From positions 154,840 to 218,839 of the forward strand of contig CAMYLA010000011.1 of the NCBI GenBank assembly GCA_947259095.1: a DNA stretch of 64,000 nucleotides, in the 5' to 3' direction. Positions 42,044 through 54,289 of the stretch are shown here, in pieces. The notes under the pieces were generated by a model. It searched no databases and was not told the origin of the DNA. It saw only the letters and a program-made list of their open reading frames with translations. Each line of letters opens with the position of its first letter. The stretch's first letter is position 1. Made by a program: the position numbers and the translations under genes. The DNA comes from an uncultured Acidimicrobiaceae bacterium. GTDB taxonomy: Bacteria > Actinomycetota > Acidimicrobiia > Acidimicrobiales > SZUA-35.

Positions 42044-42328
42044 TCAGCTCTCCTTTGGCTTGGCTGCAGCGTCGCTCCGGCCGAGGTAGGCGATCATCTC
42101 CTCCAGCGTCTCCAGCCTCGGGTAGTCGACCTCCGGGATGGTGATCCCGGTCGCTCCTTCGATCGCCACCATGATGTTGAGCTGATCCATGGAGTCGAGA
42201 TCCAGCTCGTACCAAAGGTCATCCCCGGGATCCAGCGATTCGGGGTCGGCATCGGGTGCCACCGACACGATGGCCCGCTTCACCACCGCCTCGAGGGCAA
42301 TGCCGTCGACGGTCTCGTTATCGGTCAT
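42044..42328 (-). CDS. Acyl carrier protein-like protein in the acsA-pdh operon
   Basis: A 94-residue acidic protein. The phosphopantetheine site is ELDLDSMDQLNIM with S46, and helices around it fit the acyl carrier protein fold. It is the last gene of the operon and its ATG overlaps the 3' end of the E2 gene by 11 nt. Acyl carrier proteins beside 2-oxo acid dehydrogenases may feed lipoate synthesis or carry an acyl group from the complex. A phosphopantetheine transferase is not in the window. Confidence 0.85.
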   Translation of the reverse strand: MTDNETVDGIALEAVVKRAIVSVAPDADPESLDPGDDLWYELDLDSMDQLNIMVAIEGATGITIPEVDYPRLETLEEMIAYLGRSDAAAKPKES

Positions 42329-43649
42329 GGGTATCTCCAGTCTCAGGCGATTGCCATAGCGCGTCACTGCCCCGGAGCAGTCGTTCGATGGTGTTGAGGA
42401 AACGGGCGCCGACCTGACCGTCGGTGGCCCGGTGATCGGCCGCCAGGGTGGCGTTGACCTGGCGTCGAGCGACGACGCGACCGTCGACCACCAGCGGTCT
42501 GGCTGCGATGGAACCGAAGCCGACGAGCGCCACCTGGGGCGGGTGGATGACGCCGATCACCTCGTCGACCCCCCGGTCGCCGAGGTTGGTGACGGTGATG
42601 GTCGGCTCGACCATGTCCGAACTGCGGAGCCGGCCGGACCGGGCCCGCTCGACGAGACCCTTCAGCGTCGCCATCAGTTCGGCCGGGGTCAATCGATCGG
42701 CGTCGCCGATGGCCGGCGCCACCAGGCCGCCGCCACGCAGCGAGATGGCGACGCCGATGTTGACGCCGCCGGCCGGTCGAAACCGGTCATCGACCCAGTG
42801 GCCGTTGAACTCCTGGTGCTTCGCCGCCGCCAGAGCCACCGCCCTGGTCAGTAGCGCCGCCGGCAGCACCCGGTCCTGGACGCTGCGATCCCCGTTGAAT
42901 CGCTCCAGGCGGTCGAGTGTGCTGTCGAGGTCGACAGCGGTCGCCAAATAGTAGTGTGGGATCTCCCGCTTGGAGCGGCTCATCAATGCTGCGATGGCCA
43001 GGCGGCCCCGCTCGGCAGGGCCAACGGCTCCCGGGCGACCGGTGGTGGTGGCGGGACGGCCGACGCCGGGGTCGGGGTCGGGCCGAGTGTCCGGCCGGAC
43101 CGCCCCTGCCTCGACGTCCCGAGCCACCACGGCGCCGTCAGGTCCGGTTCCCACCAGGTTCTCCACCGCCAGGCCCCGCTCGGCCGCCAGGCGTCTGGCC
43201 AGCGGCGAAGCCCTGTGCCTCCCGGGCTGCGGGGCAGGCGGCGGGGTCTCGACGGCGGGTCCGGCGGTGACCGGCCGGACCGGTCCCCCGGACGGCGGGG
43301 ACTCGACGGGGCTCGGTTCGGTCGGCGGAGCCGTCGACCCGGGGGGTGGCGACGACGAAGGCGGCGGTGCCGACTCGGTTGTTTCGGTTGCGGCCGGCTG
43401 GCCGCCGGCAACCGCCAACCTGGCCAGGGGCGTCCCGACCGGCACGCTGTCACCTGGCGGCACCAGGATCTCGACGACGGTACCGGTCTGCCAGACCTCG
43501 ATGTCGATGTCGGCCTTGTCGGTCTCGACGATGGCCACCACATCGCCGCGGGCCACTTCGTCGCCGGCGGCGATGAGCCATTCGGTCACCGTTCCGGCAT
43601 CCATGTCGGCACCGAGCGACGGCATGACGTAGTCGATGGTCGTACTCAT
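42318..43649 (-). CDS. pdhC: 2-oxo acid dehydrogenase E2 (lipoyl acyltransferase)
   Basis: A 443-residue E2. One lipoyl domain at residues 1-80, lipoylated K45 in [12 protein letters not shown]; a Pro/Ser/Thr-rich linker to ~145; E1/E3-binding domain [15 protein letters not shown] near 150-185; catalytic domain from ~215, with the active site [16 protein letters not shown] (H-x3-D-G) near 405. Length fits bacterial pyruvate E2. E3 (lipoamide dehydrogenase) is not nearby, so it must come from elsewhere. ATG 43649 overlaps the E1-beta stop by 4 nt. Confidence 0.9.
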   Translation of the reverse strand: MSTTIDYVMPSLGADMDAGTVTEWLIAAGDEVARGDVVAIVETDKADIDIEVWQTGTVVEILVPPGDSVPVGTPLARLAVAGGQPAATETTESAPPPSSSPPPGSTAPPTEPSPVESPPSGGPVRPVTAGPAVETPPPAPQPGRHRASPLARRLAAERGLAVENLVGTGPDGAVVARDVEAGAVRPDTRPDPDPGVGRPATTTGRPGAVGPAERGRLAIAALMSRSKREIPHYYLATAVDLDSTLDRLERFNGDRSVQDRVLPAALLTRAVALAAAKHQEFNGHWVDDRFRPAGGVNIGVAISLRGGGLVAPAIGDADRLTPAELMATLKGLVERARSGRLRSSDMVEPTITVTNLGDRGVDEVIGVIHPPQVALVGFGSIAARPLVVDGRVVARRQVNATLAADHRATDGQVGARFLNTIERLLRGSDALWQSPETGDTHDR

Positions 43650-44623
43650 CGACCGATCGCCTGGCGGGCCGCCACCACGATCTGTTCGACCTGGGGAAGG
43701 GCGGACTGTTCGAGGTGCCGGGGATAGGGAATCGGGACCTCCTGGCTGCAGACCCGACCGATCGGGGCGTCGAGGTTGAAGAAGCAGCGCTCACCGATCC
43801 TGGCCGCCACCTCGGCCGACAGACCGACCGATCTCCAACCCTCGTCGACCACGATGGCCCGGCTGGTGGCCATGACCGAACGGGCGATGGTGTCCATGTC
43901 GAGGGGTCGAAGGGTTCGAAGATCGATCACTTCGGCCTCGATCCCCGACGAGGCGAGCTCTTCGGCCGCCGCAAGCGCCTTGGCCACCGTGCCACCCCAG
44001 CTGCAGATCGTGATGTCCGATCCGGGGCGACGGATCGCAGCCCGATCGATGTCGACCGGACCGCTGCTCTTCGGCAACTCACCCTTCGAGCCGTACAACA
44101 TCGCATGCTCGAACATGATGACCGGGTCGGGGTCGGCCAGGGCGGTGGCCAACATCCAGCGGGCGTCCTCCACCGTGGCCGGCGCAACCACCCGCAACCC
44201 CGGGACGTGGGCGTACCACCCCTCCAGGCTGTGGGAGTGCTGGGCCGCGAGCTGTCGCCCGGCCCCGGTGGCCATCCGGATCACCACCGGCACGTTGAAT
44301 TGCCCACCCGACATGTGGAGGTAGGTGGCGGCGGTGTTGACGATCTGGTCCATGGCCAGCAGGCTGAAATTGACGGTCATCACCTCGACGATCGGCAACA
44401 GACCACCGAGGGCGGCGCCGATACCAACGCCAACGAAACCGGATTCCGACAGCGGGGTGTTCCGAACCCGATGGCGGCCGAACTCTTCGTACAGGCCTTT
44501 GGTGACCGCATAGGTGCCGCCGTAGTCCGCAACGTCCTCACCCATGATGATCACCCGATCGTCGGACAGCAGGGCCTGGCGGTGAGCCTCGTGGAGGGCT
44601 TCCCGGTAGGTCGTCTCGCTCAC
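43646..44623 (-). CDS. pdhB: 2-oxo acid dehydrogenase E1 beta subunit
   Basis: A 325-residue E1-beta. [32 protein letters not shown] at the N-terminus, [20 protein letters not shown] near 55, and [20 protein letters not shown] near 78 are typical. GTG 44623 overlaps the E1-alpha stop by 4 nt (GTGA). With E1-alpha it binds thiamine diphosphate and decarboxylates pyruvate or a close 2-oxo acid; sequence alone cannot separate pyruvate from acetoin dehydrogenase. Confidence 0.9.
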   Translation of the reverse strand: MSETTYREALHEAHRQALLSDDRVIIMGEDVADYGGTYAVTKGLYEEFGRHRVRNTPLSESGFVGVGIGAALGGLLPIVEVMTVNFSLLAMDQIVNTAATYLHMSGGQFNVPVVIRMATGAGRQLAAQHSHSLEGWYAHVPGLRVVAPATVEDARWMLATALADPDPVIMFEHAMLYGSKGELPKSSGPVDIDRAAIRRPGSDITICSWGGTVAKALAAAEELASSGIEAEVIDLRTLRPLDMDTIARSVMATSRAIVVDEGWRSVGLSAEVAARIGERCFFNLDAPIGRVCSQEVPIPYPRHLEQSALPQVEQIVVAARQAIGR

Positions 44624-45620
44624 TGCGAACCCTCCTCCAAATCGGCGATGGCGACTCGTCGATAGACGTGCTCGGTCAGACTCTCGACCGGCTCCAGCGT
44701 GCCTCGTTCGGCGAACAGCACCGCTTCGTCGACCTCGGCCCCGGCCCGCTCCCACAACTGCTCGATCGCCGCCTCGTCGAGTTGACCGACCTCCGCCAGT
44801 CGTTGGCCGAAGGTGACGATCGGGTCTCGTGCCTTCCAGGACTCGATCTCGTCCTTGGATCGGTACAGGTCGGGGTCGAACATCGAGTGGGCCCGGAACC
44901 GGTAGGTCTCGCATTCCAGGAAAACCGGCCCCCCACCGGCTCTGATCGAGGTCAGCGCCCGTCTGGTCGCATCGGCCACCGCCGCCACGTCCATCCCGTC
45001 GACGGTCCAGGCCGGCAGGTTGTACGCCGCGGCCTTGACCGCCAGGTTGGTCTGGGACTCGCTCGAGTCGAGCGAGGTTCCCATGGCATAGAGGTTGTTC
45101 TCGCAGACGAACAGGGTCGGGGTGTCCCAGAGGGCGGCCAGGTTCATGGCCTCGTGGAACTCCCCCTCGGCCATGGCCCCTTCGCCGAAGAAGCACACCG
45201 TCACCCGGTCGGTGGCCAGGGTCTGGTCGGCGAGGCTCAGGCCGACCGCCAGCGGGAGGTGGCCGCCAACGATGGCGTTGCCTCCATAGAAGCGGTGTTC
45301 GGCGTCGAACAGGTGCATCGAACCGCCACGGCCGCCGCTGCAGCCCTCGACCTTGCCGTACATCTCGGCCATGATCTGGTTGGCCCCGACACCCTTCACC
45401 AACGCATGGCCGTGTTCCCGGTAGGTCGCCACGACCGCATCGTCGGGTCTCAGCTGGTGGATGACACCGGTGGAGACCGCCTCCTCACCGATGGCCAGGT
45501 GGAGGAACCCTCGGATCTTGGTCTGCTGATAGAGCTCGGCGCACCGCTCCTCCAGTACCCGGATCCGGATCATGTCGCCCAGGAGACGGGTCGAGGCTTC
45601 GATCGAGGGCAATGTCGAGG

Positions 45621-45624
<4 letters not shown>
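44620..45624 (-). CDS. pdhA: 2-oxo acid dehydrogenase E1 alpha subunit
   Basis: A 334-residue E1-alpha. [21 protein letters not shown] near residue 20, [11 protein letters not shown] near 98, and the thiamine diphosphate motif [20 protein letters not shown] to CENN near 145-180 (G-D/E-G...N-N) are complete. It overlaps acsA by 4 nt. Part of a five-gene minus-strand operon acsA-pdhA-pdhB-pdhC-acp, all making or carrying acetyl groups. Confidence 0.9.
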
Positions 45625-47432
<1,808 letters not shown>

Positions 47433-47468
47433 CCTTCAAGTTCAATAACCTGCGACGGGCTCCGGCAA

Positions 47469-47482
47469 GAGCCCAAAGTCCT
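47469..47482. promoter_or_regulatory. DosR-box-like site proximal to acsA
   Basis: On the minus strand AGGACTTTGGGCTC matches 10 of 14 core positions. It ends 36 bp before the acsA start. The centre is 51 bp from the next box at 47520. Confidence 0.45.
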
Positions 47483-47519
47483 TTCGGTCAACCGACGACC
47501 CACCGACGGGGCACCGCCA

Positions 47520-47533
47520 GGGACCTCCGGCCC
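47520..47533. promoter_or_regulatory. DosR-box-like site between acsA and the carbamoyltransferase
   Basis: GGGACCTCCGGCCC matches 10 of 14 core positions with both outer half-sites. It lies 87 bp from acsA and 148 bp from the OTC start and could serve either. Confidence 0.42.
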
Positions 47534-47681
47534 TAGCCCTCGTCGAACCTCGACCCCAGGCTGGAGGAGATCAGCGGTCAGCGGTCAGCGATGATGCTCC
47601 GCTTGCCGGACTCGAATCGGGGCCGGGTGTCGCCGTCGACGGTGGGGCCATCCGAACCGGCCAGGAGCAACGGAGCAGGAC

Positions 47682-48680
47682 GTGTTCAATCTTCGCAACC
47701 GGAACTACCTCAAGGAGTTGGACTTCAGCCCCGAGGAGTGGGATCACCTGTTGCGGCTGTCGGTGGAGCTGAAGGCGGCCAAGCACTCCGGGACCGAGGT
47801 GCCGCAGTTGACCGGCAAGGAGATCGCCCTGATCTTCGAGCAGACCTCGACCAGGACCCGCTGTGCATTCGAGGTCGCAGCCCATGATCAGGGTGCGGCG
47901 GTCACCTCTCTGGGGCCGGGCGGCTCCCATATCGGCCACAAGGAGTCGATGAAGGACACCGCCAGGGTGTTGGGCAGGATGTACGACGGGATCCAGTACC
48001 GCGGTGCAGGTCAGGATCAGGTCGAGATCCTCGGCCGCTACGCCGGAGTACCGGTGTGGAACGGTCTGACCGATGCGTGGCATCCGACCCAGAGCCTGTG
48101 CGACATGATGACCATGGCCGAGCACAGCGCCAAGCCGGCCGACCAGATCTCGTTCGCCTACTGCGGCGACGCCCGCAACAATGTGGCCAACTCGCTGCTG
48201 GTGGCGGGAATGCTGAGCGGCATGGATGTCCGGATCGTCGCCCCGACCGAGCTGTGGAACTCGACCGAGGTGGTGGAGGCGGCGAGGCGGGTCGGCAGCC
48301 GGACCGGCGGCCGGTTCATCCATACCGACGACCCGGCCGACGGGGTGGCGGGGGTCGACTTCGTCTACACCGACGTGTGGGTCTCGATGGGCGAGGCGAT
48401 CGAGAGGTGGGACGAGAGGATCCGGCTCCTTCGGCCCTATCAGGTCAACGCCGAACTGATCGCCGCCACCGGCAATCCGTCGGTCCAGTTCATGCACTGC
48501 CTGCCGGCGTTCCACGACCGGCACACCACCATAGGCGCCGAGATCTTCGTCAGGACCGGCATGGACGGGCTCGAGGTGACCGACGAGGTGTTCGAGTCGA
48601 AACGTTCGATCGTCTTCGACCAGGCCGAGAACCGGCTCCACTCGATCAAGGCGGTCATGGTCGCCACCCTGGGAAACTGA
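47682..48680 (+). CDS. Ornithine carbamoyltransferase
   Basis: A 332-residue transcarbamylase. The carbamoyl-phosphate motif STRTR is at residues ~55-59, [19 protein letters not shown] near 90, and the ornithine motif HCLPAFHD near 271. Opening [14 protein letters not shown] and the C-terminal helix resemble catabolic ArcB as well as ArgF. In the island context a catabolic role (citrulline to ornithine and ATP via carbamate kinase) is attractive, but no arcA or arcC is present. GTG 47682 follows CAACGGAGCAGGAC. A short repeat (AGCGGTC) is seen in its leader near 47574. Confidence 0.9.
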   Translation: MFNLRNRNYLKELDFSPEEWDHLLRLSVELKAAKHSGTEVPQLTGKEIALIFEQTSTRTRCAFEVAAHDQGAAVTSLGPGGSHIGHKESMKDTARVLGRMYDGIQYRGAGQDQVEILGRYAGVPVWNGLTDAWHPTQSLCDMMTMAEHSAKPADQISFAYCGDARNNVANSLLVAGMLSGMDVRIVAPTELWNSTEVVEAARRVGSRTGGRFIHTDDPADGVAGVDFVYTDVWVSMGEAIERWDERIRLLRPYQVNAELIAATGNPSVQFMHCLPAFHDRHTTIGAEIFVRTGMDGLEVTDEVFESKRSIVFDQAENRLHSIKAVMVATLGN

Positions 48681-48733
48681 CGTGACCGTCCTGGCGATGT
48701 GCGGACCAGGCCCGACACCAACCGGAGCCTGAC

Positions 48734-50059
48734 ATGTCGTCCACCGTCGACGGTCTGCTGGACCTGCTGGTCATCGGCACCCTGATCGGGGTGAACGCCG
48801 TCCTCGCCGGCTCGGAGATGGCGATCGTGTCGTTGCGGGAGGGCCAGCTGCGGCGGATGTCGGCCGAGGGCGGGACCGGGGCGAAGGTGGCGGCCCTGGC
48901 CCGGGACCCCAACCGCTACCTGAGCGCCATCCAGCTCGGTATCACGCTCGCAGGGTTCCTGGCCGCGGCCACCGCTGCGGTGTCGATCAGTGAGCCGATC
49001 GCCTCGGCGCTGTCGCCGCTTGGCCGCTCGGCATCGACGGTGGCGATCGGTCTGGTCACGCTCGTGGTGGCGATGGCGACCCTCGTCCTCGGTGAACTGG
49101 TGCCGAAGCGGCTGGCCATGCAGCGGGCTGAGCGGTGGAGCCGGGCCATGCTGCGGCCGCTGTCGCTGCTCATGCTCGTCACCCGGCCCATCATCGTGGT
49201 GTTGGGATCGCTCACCGACCTGCTGGTCGATGTGGCCGGCGGTGATCCCGATCGGCACCGCAACGATCTGACCGACGAGGAGATCGTCGACCTGGTGGAG
49301 TCCCAGCCGACGCTCGACGAGACCCAGCGTCAGATCATCACCGGGGCGGTGCAGATCGGCAACCGACCGCTCCGGGCGGTCCTGGTGGCACGGCGCCGGG
49401 TGGTGTCGATACACCGAGACACCCCGGCCCCGCTGGCCCTGCACCAGCTCCGCAGCTCGGGCCACTCACGGGCGCCGGTCATCGGATCGAGTCTCGACGA
49501 CGTCATCGGCCAGGTCCACCTCCGTGATCTGATGGACACAGATCTTCGGGCCGCCTCGGCGGCAACGCCGGTCCTGTCCCTGCCGGAAACGATGTCGGCG
49601 CTGGAGGGGCTTCGGCGGCTGCAGGACAGCCGGACCGAACTGGCCATGGTGTTCGACGAGCACGGTGGCGCAGCCGGGATCGTCACCATCGAGGACCTCA
49701 TCGAGGAACTGGTCGGCGAGATCTACGACGAGACCGACCTGGATCCGCCTTCGGTGGCACACCTCGACGACGGTTCAGTGCTGCTCCCCGGGTCCTACCC
49801 GGCCCGCGATCTGGCCCGGGTCGGGCTGGTGGCGCCGCCCGGTTCCTACGACACCGTGGCCGGGCTGGTGCTGAGCCGGCTCGGCCACCTGCCGCAGGTC
49901 GGCGAGAGAGTACAGGTCGGCCGCCATCAGCTGGAGGTCAAGGCGATGGACCGTCGGGCCATCGCCTCGGTTCGGGTCATTCCCGACCCGAACCCGGACC
50001 CCGGACCCGACCCCGACCCCGACCGCGCCGATCCCCAGCCCGATCACGAGCCGAAATGA
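48734..50059 (+). CDS. HlyC/CorC (CNNM-type) membrane protein with CBS and transporter-associated domains
   Basis: A 441-residue protein. A DUF21 domain of four helices (~10-175) contains VLGELVPKRLAMQRAE near 122, two CBS domains follow (~205-330), then a CorC_HlyC domain (residues ~340-425) ending VGRHQLEVKAMD. The tail PNPDPGPDPDPDRADP is repetitive. This family is linked to magnesium or other divalent ion export. It overlaps the opposite-strand Gmad2 gene by 16 bp at the 3' end. Confidence 0.9.
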   Translation: MSSTVDGLLDLLVIGTLIGVNAVLAGSEMAIVSLREGQLRRMSAEGGTGAKVAALARDPNRYLSAIQLGITLAGFLAAATAAVSISEPIASALSPLGRSASTVAIGLVTLVVAMATLVLGELVPKRLAMQRAERWSRAMLRPLSLLMLVTRPIIVVLGSLTDLLVDVAGGDPDRHRNDLTDEEIVDLVESQPTLDETQRQIITGAVQIGNRPLRAVLVARRRVVSIHRDTPAPLALHQLRSSGHSRAPVIGSSLDDVIGQVHLRDLMDTDLRAASAATPVLSLPETMSALEGLRRLQDSRTELAMVFDEHGGAAGIVTIEDLIEELVGEIYDETDLDPPSVAHLDDGSVLLPGSYPARDLARVGLVAPPGSYDTVAGLVLSRLGHLPQVGERVQVGRHQLEVKAMDRRAIASVRVIPDPNPDPGPDPDPDRADPQPDHEPK

Positions 50060-50883
50060 ACTCGAATGGCGGTCACCGAGGCCACCTCGCCACTGTCGGC
50101 GAACCGGTTCGAGAACAAGACCACTCCCGAGCTGGGGCCGGGGGCGACGAAGCCGAATCGAGCCTCGAACCAGTACGGTTCGTCCGCCCCGCCGGTCGGT
50201 ACGTCGAATGTCAGCACCGGCTTGGAGGCATCGTCGCCGCGGAGCCCGACGGTTACCACACCATCGGGTGACCAGGCATCGCCGCCGACGTGCAGCGAGT
50301 CTCCGATGGTCGAGCCCGGCGATGGCCGGGTCACCCGTAGACCTTCGGAGGCCGCCCCCATCACCCACCACGACCCGCCGGACTCGCTCCGTTCGACCCG
50401 AACGGCGGTGATCGGCCCCCCGGCTCGGGCCTGCAGCTGGATCGTCCCGGTTCGCCCGTCGAAGCCGATGAGCTGTCCAACCATCGGGTCTTCGAACCCG
50501 GCCAGTTGACCGGCGAAGCTGAGGACGACGTCCTGTGCACCGTCGAACCGGCGGCCCCGGGCCGGCGCCGGCCAGATCGCATCGGGCAGCTCCCGGTCGA
50601 CGCCGGCCGGCCCGATGTCCTCGATCACGACGCCGGCCACCGGAACCTGGTCTACCGCATCGCCTCGGTCGTCGGTCGCCTCCGGTATCGGGGCCTCGGT
50701 CTCGGCCGCTCGAATCGAGGTCGAGGGGCCGTCGACCCCGATGTGGATCAGGGAGCCCAGGGCGACGATGACCAGGATCGCCGCCAGCAGCACCGGTACC
50801 AACGACAAGCCCGCCGGGCCCCGACGGTCGACAGCGACGAACGACCGGTCCGGTCGTTCGCTGTGCGGTGCCGACGCAGCCAT
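50044..50883 (-). CDS. Membrane-anchored Gmad2 (Ig-like) domain protein
   Basis: A 279-residue protein with one N-terminal helix (GLSLVPVLLAAILVIVALGSLIHIG, ~22-46), a linker, an extracytoplasmic domain (~80-190, GGSWWVMGAASEGLRV) and a C-terminal Gmad2-like domain (~190-279, GDSLHVGGDAW then FSNRFADSGEVASVTAIRVHF). Gmad2 modules occur in spore-germination proteins and other extracellular proteins. Related to the protein at 54290; both have a box GTGAC-TTGGCCCC-type site upstream. ATG 50883 has GCAGGAGATCC upstream. Function unknown; likely binds cell-surface material. Confidence 0.8.
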   Translation of the reverse strand: MAASAPHSERPDRSFVAVDRRGPAGLSLVPVLLAAILVIVALGSLIHIGVDGPSTSIRAAETEAPIPEATDDRGDAVDQVPVAGVVIEDIGPAGVDRELPDAIWPAPARGRRFDGAQDVVLSFAGQLAGFEDPMVGQLIGFDGRTGTIQLQARAGGPITAVRVERSESGGSWWVMGAASEGLRVTRPSPGSTIGDSLHVGGDAWSPDGVVTVGLRGDDASKPVLTFDVPTGGADEPYWFEARFGFVAPGPSSGVVLFSNRFADSGEVASVTAIRVHFGS

Positions 50884-50950
50884 GGCGGATCTCCTGCGGT
50901 GTGTGTTGGTTCCTGCCCCCATCATCCATCGCCAACCATGGCCATCGGTA

Positions 50951-50964
50951 GGGGCCAACGTCAC
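50951..50964. promoter_or_regulatory. DosR-box-like site upstream of the Gmad2 gene
   Basis: On the minus strand GTGACGTTGGCCCC matches 10 of 14 core positions and ends 67 bp before ATG 50883. It differs by one base from the site at 55329, upstream of the related Gmad2 gene. Confidence 0.42.
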
Positions 50965-51003
50965 CCCGCCACCGACACCGGCGCCGAGCGGTGGCGGTCG
51001 GTC

Positions 51004-53835
51004 TCAGTCCAGGTCTGCGGTCGGCGTCCGTCGGCGGAGCACCAGCTTGCGTATCTCGGCCACCCAGATGACCGAACTGGCCAACGCTGCGGCGACGATC
51101 CAGTCGTCGAGCCCCAACGGCACCGTACCGAACGAGCGGTTGAGCACCGGGACGTGGACCACCGCCACTTGGAGGACGAACGACAGGAACACCGTTGCCA
51201 CCAGCCACCGATTGGAGAACAGCCCGACGAACGTCGAATCGGTCTCGGACCGGGCGGCGAAGGCGTTGAACAGCTGCGCCAGCACCAGCACGGTGAAGGC
51301 CGCGGTCCTGGCCGTCGGCAGATCTCCGTCGCCCTCGATCAGGCCGCCGGGAAGCCCGGCGTCGAGCATGGCCAGGGTGCTCAGCGCCATGGTCAACCCG
51401 ATCAGGCCGATACCGGCCTGCATCCGCCGGTCGACGATCCGCTCCGAGAGTCTCCGGGGTCGGCGCTGCATGAGACCGGGCGGTGGCGGATCGACGCCGA
51501 GAGCCAGCGCCGGCCCGGTATCGGTGATGAGGTTGATCCACAGGATCTGGACCGCCAACAGGGGGGCGGCAGGGCCGTCGCCGCCGGTCAGTCCGATGAT
51601 CGAGGCGCCGATCACACCGAGGAAAACCGCCAACACCTCGCCGACGTTCGACGACAGCAGGTATCGCAGGAAGCTGCGAATGTTGTGGAAGATCGCTCGA
51701 CCCTCGTCGACGGCGGCCACGATGGTGGCGAAGTTGTCGTCGGTCAGGATCATGTCGGCCGCCTCCTTCGACACGTCGGTGCCGGTGACCCCCATCGCCA
51801 CCCCGATACTGGCCGCCTTCAGCGCCGGGGCGTCGTTGACCCCGTCGCCGGTCATGGCCACGATCTCGCCCTGGCGGGTCAGGGCCTGAACGATTCGCAG
51901 CTTGTGCTCCGGAGCCACCCTGGCATAGACCGAGGTGGTCCGGACCAGCTCGTCGAGCTGGTCATCGTCGGCCGCCAACAGCTCTGCGGCGGAAACCACC
52001 GAGGCACCGTCGTCGGCGATCCCCAGCTCGGAGGCGATGCTGGCCGCCGTCCTGGCGTGGTCGCCGGTGACCATGGCGACCCGGATACCGGCCTGATGGG
52101 CGACCTCGATGGCCTGGCCCGCCTCGGGCCTCGGCGGATCCATGATCCCGACGACGGCCAGAAGCACCAGATCGTCCTCTGCGGTGTCACCGTCGAGATC
52201 GAGGTCGTCGGGGTCGAGGTCACCATCGAAGGACAGGGTCCGGTAGGCGACGGCCAGGGTCCGAAGGGCATCGTCGCCCAGGCGATCGATGGCCTCACTC
52301 CAGCGGTTGCGGTCTGCGTCGGTCAGCGGTCGCTCCTCACCACCGGCCCGCTCGGCCCGGCACCGTCCCAACAGCGAATCGGGTGCGCCCTTGGTGACCA
52401 TGACCACCCGACCTTCCTGGTGATCCAGCTGCACCGTGCTCATCCGCCGCCGCTCGGCGGTGAACGGGATCTCGGCCAGACGCTCGAAGCGCGGCCCGGC
52501 GGTTTCGCCGTCGACCCCGACCTTGCCCGCCAGCGCCACCAGGGCCGCCTCGGTCGGATCGCCAAGCGCCGTCGTCTCCTCGCGGCCGTTCACCAGCGAG
52601 GCATCGCTGGCCAGCCGACCGGCGATCGCGGCCCATCGGGCCTCATCGAGAGTCACCGGGTCGTCGAGGTCGGCTCCGCCGAACAGGAGGCGGCCCTCGG
52701 GCCGGTAGCCGTTCCCGGTCACATCGATTTCCCCCGACGGCACGACCAGGCGGCGGACCATCATCTCGTTCCTGGTCAGGGTTCCGGTCTTGTCGGTGCA
52801 GATGATGGTGGCCGACCCGAGCGCCTCGACCGAGACCAGCCGCTTGATCAACGCGTTCCGCTTCGACATCCGCTGCACGCCGAGAGCCAACACCACCGAC
52901 AGGACCGCGGGCAGGCCCTCGGGGACCGCGGCGACGGCCAGCGACACCCCGATCAGCAACGCCGACAACAGCTCCGGCCCGGTCCGCAGCCCGTCTACCA
53001 CGATCAGGCTGACCACCACCACCACGGCGATGACCACCACCACCAGCCCCAGGGTCCTGCCAACCGACTCGATCTCCCGCTGCAACGGCGTCTGCTCGGA
53101 CTCGGTGGCGTCGAGCATCCCGGCGATTCGTCCGACCTCGGTATTCGATCCGGTGGCGGTGACGATGGCCTGTCCCCGACCGCCCACCACCGCAGTGCCC
53201 CGGTACACCATCGACGTGCGATCGCCGATCACCGCCTCCGATGCCACCGCCTCGGTCGACTTCGTCACCGGTGCGCTCTCACCGGTGAGGGTCGCCTCGC
53301 CAATCTGCAGTGCGTTGGCGACAAGCACCCTGGCGTCGGCCGCAACCGAGTCCCCGACGTCGAGGGCGATGATGTCACCTGCGACCACGTCGGCGGTCGC
53401 AAGTCGACGTTGCTCACCGTTGCGAACCACGGTGGCCATGCTCTTGGTCAGCTCCTGGAGTGCCGCCACCGCCCGCTCCGCCTTCCGCTCCTGCACGTAC
53501 CCCAGCACGGCATTGGCCACGACGATGACCGCCACCACCACCGCATCGACGGGGAATCCCTCCGCCCCATCGGCGAGCCACACCAACACCGAGATGACGA
53601 TGGCGGCCAGGAGCAGGTAGACGAGGGGGTCGGCGAACTGATCCAGGAACCGTCGCCAGGAGGGGGTCGGCGGTGCGGCGGCAATACTGTTCGGCCCGTC
53701 CCGGGCAAGACGGGCTGCGGCATCGGCATCGGACAGGCCGTTGGTACCGTCGCAGGCGAGGTCCTTGAGCACCGCAGAGGTCGACCGGGCGAAGGCAGGC
53801 AACGGGGTGGCACCATCCGGGTACGTCACCTCCAC
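51004..53835 (-). CDS. P2A-type cation-transporting ATPase (CtpF-like)
   Basis: A 943-residue P-type ATPase. Cation-transporter N-terminal domain ~15-90, actuator loop GEATLTGESAPV near 180, PEGLPAVLSVVLALG near 295 (M4), phosphorylation site DKTGTLT near 346, hinge GDGVNDAPALKA near 661, and ten helices with C-terminal cation ATPase domain. The PEGLP motif marks P2A calcium or other divalent transporters. M. tuberculosis CtpF is DosR-controlled and of the same type. ATG 53835 is the start. A weak box (53885-53898) lies 50 bp upstream. Confidence 0.9.
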   Translation of the reverse strand: MEVTYPDGATPLPAFARSTSAVLKDLACDGTNGLSDADAAARLARDGPNSIAAAPPTPSWRRFLDQFADPLVYLLLAAIVISVLVWLADGAEGFPVDAVVVAVIVVANAVLGYVQERKAERAVAALQELTKSMATVVRNGEQRRLATADVVAGDIIALDVGDSVAADARVLVANALQIGEATLTGESAPVTKSTEAVASEAVIGDRTSMVYRGTAVVGGRGQAIVTATGSNTEVGRIAGMLDATESEQTPLQREIESVGRTLGLVVVVIAVVVVVSLIVVDGLRTGPELLSALLIGVSLAVAAVPEGLPAVLSVVLALGVQRMSKRNALIKRLVSVEALGSATIICTDKTGTLTRNEMMVRRLVVPSGEIDVTGNGYRPEGRLLFGGADLDDPVTLDEARWAAIAGRLASDASLVNGREETTALGDPTEAALVALAGKVGVDGETAGPRFERLAEIPFTAERRRMSTVQLDHQEGRVVMVTKGAPDSLLGRCRAERAGGEERPLTDADRNRWSEAIDRLGDDALRTLAVAYRTLSFDGDLDPDDLDLDGDTAEDDLVLLAVVGIMDPPRPEAGQAIEVAHQAGIRVAMVTGDHARTAASIASELGIADDGASVVSAAELLAADDDQLDELVRTTSVYARVAPEHKLRIVQALTRQGEIVAMTGDGVNDAPALKAASIGVAMGVTGTDVSKEAADMILTDDNFATIVAAVDEGRAIFHNIRSFLRYLLSSNVGEVLAVFLGVIGASIIGLTGGDGPAAPLLAVQILWINLITDTGPALALGVDPPPPGLMQRRPRRLSERIVDRRMQAGIGLIGLTMALSTLAMLDAGLPGGLIEGDGDLPTARTAAFTVLVLAQLFNAFAARSETDSTFVGLFSNRWLVATVFLSFVLQVAVVHVPVLNRSFGTVPLGLDDWIVAAALASSVIWVAEIRKLVLRRRTPTADLD

Positions 53836-53992
53836 GGGTCTACCTCCTCGCCGTCACGGGTGCCGACAACGATTCCAAACCCACGTGCAGAACGTCCTCC
53901 CCAAGTGCTCCACCTGCTCCGACCGGTGACCTCAGCGAACGGTATCAGGTCGGGCGACGGCTCGATCGACCGGTCCGGTGGGTGTGGAGAGG

Positions 53993-54274
53993 TCAGCCGC
54001 CGTCGGCTCGGCCGGTCCCGGCCCGCTCCGCTCGACGATGGTGGAGCCGGGCCCATGCCGTCAGGTAGTCGACAACGGCATGGAGGCCGATGGCCAGGAA
54101 GCCGTAGAGCGCAGCGGCGAACAGCAACGAAGGATCGAACACCGACCGCCCGTCGATCTCGCTGACCGGGAACATGCCCCGGAACGGCTTCATCGCCTGT
54201 CCGGTGCTTCGGTAGGCCCAATCGACGAATGGGGCATCGGGACTGGCCCCCTCATGATCTGGCTCTTCGACCAC
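53993..54274 (-). CDS. Small membrane protein downstream of Gmad2 gene
   Basis: A 93-residue protein with one strong hydrophobic stretch (LLFAAALYGFLAIGLHAVVDYLTAW, ~47-71) and a YggT-like end. It starts 15 bp after the Gmad2 gene stop and is probably in the same operon. I do not recognise the family. The N-terminus is acidic (VEEPDHEGASPD) and a conserved-looking SEIDGRSVFDPSLL precedes the helix, resembling YggT. Confidence 0.55.
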   Translation of the reverse strand: MVEEPDHEGASPDAPFVDWAYRSTGQAMKPFRGMFPVSEIDGRSVFDPSLLFAAALYGFLAIGLHAVVDYLTAWARLHHRRAERAGTGRADGG

Positions 54275-54289
54275 GTTGGGGCCCTTCGA

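Noticed and set aside
50506..54165. 1219-codon plus-strand open frame
   Set aside because: Antisense to the P-type ATPase and Gmad2 genes; long only because of GC bias at codon third positions.
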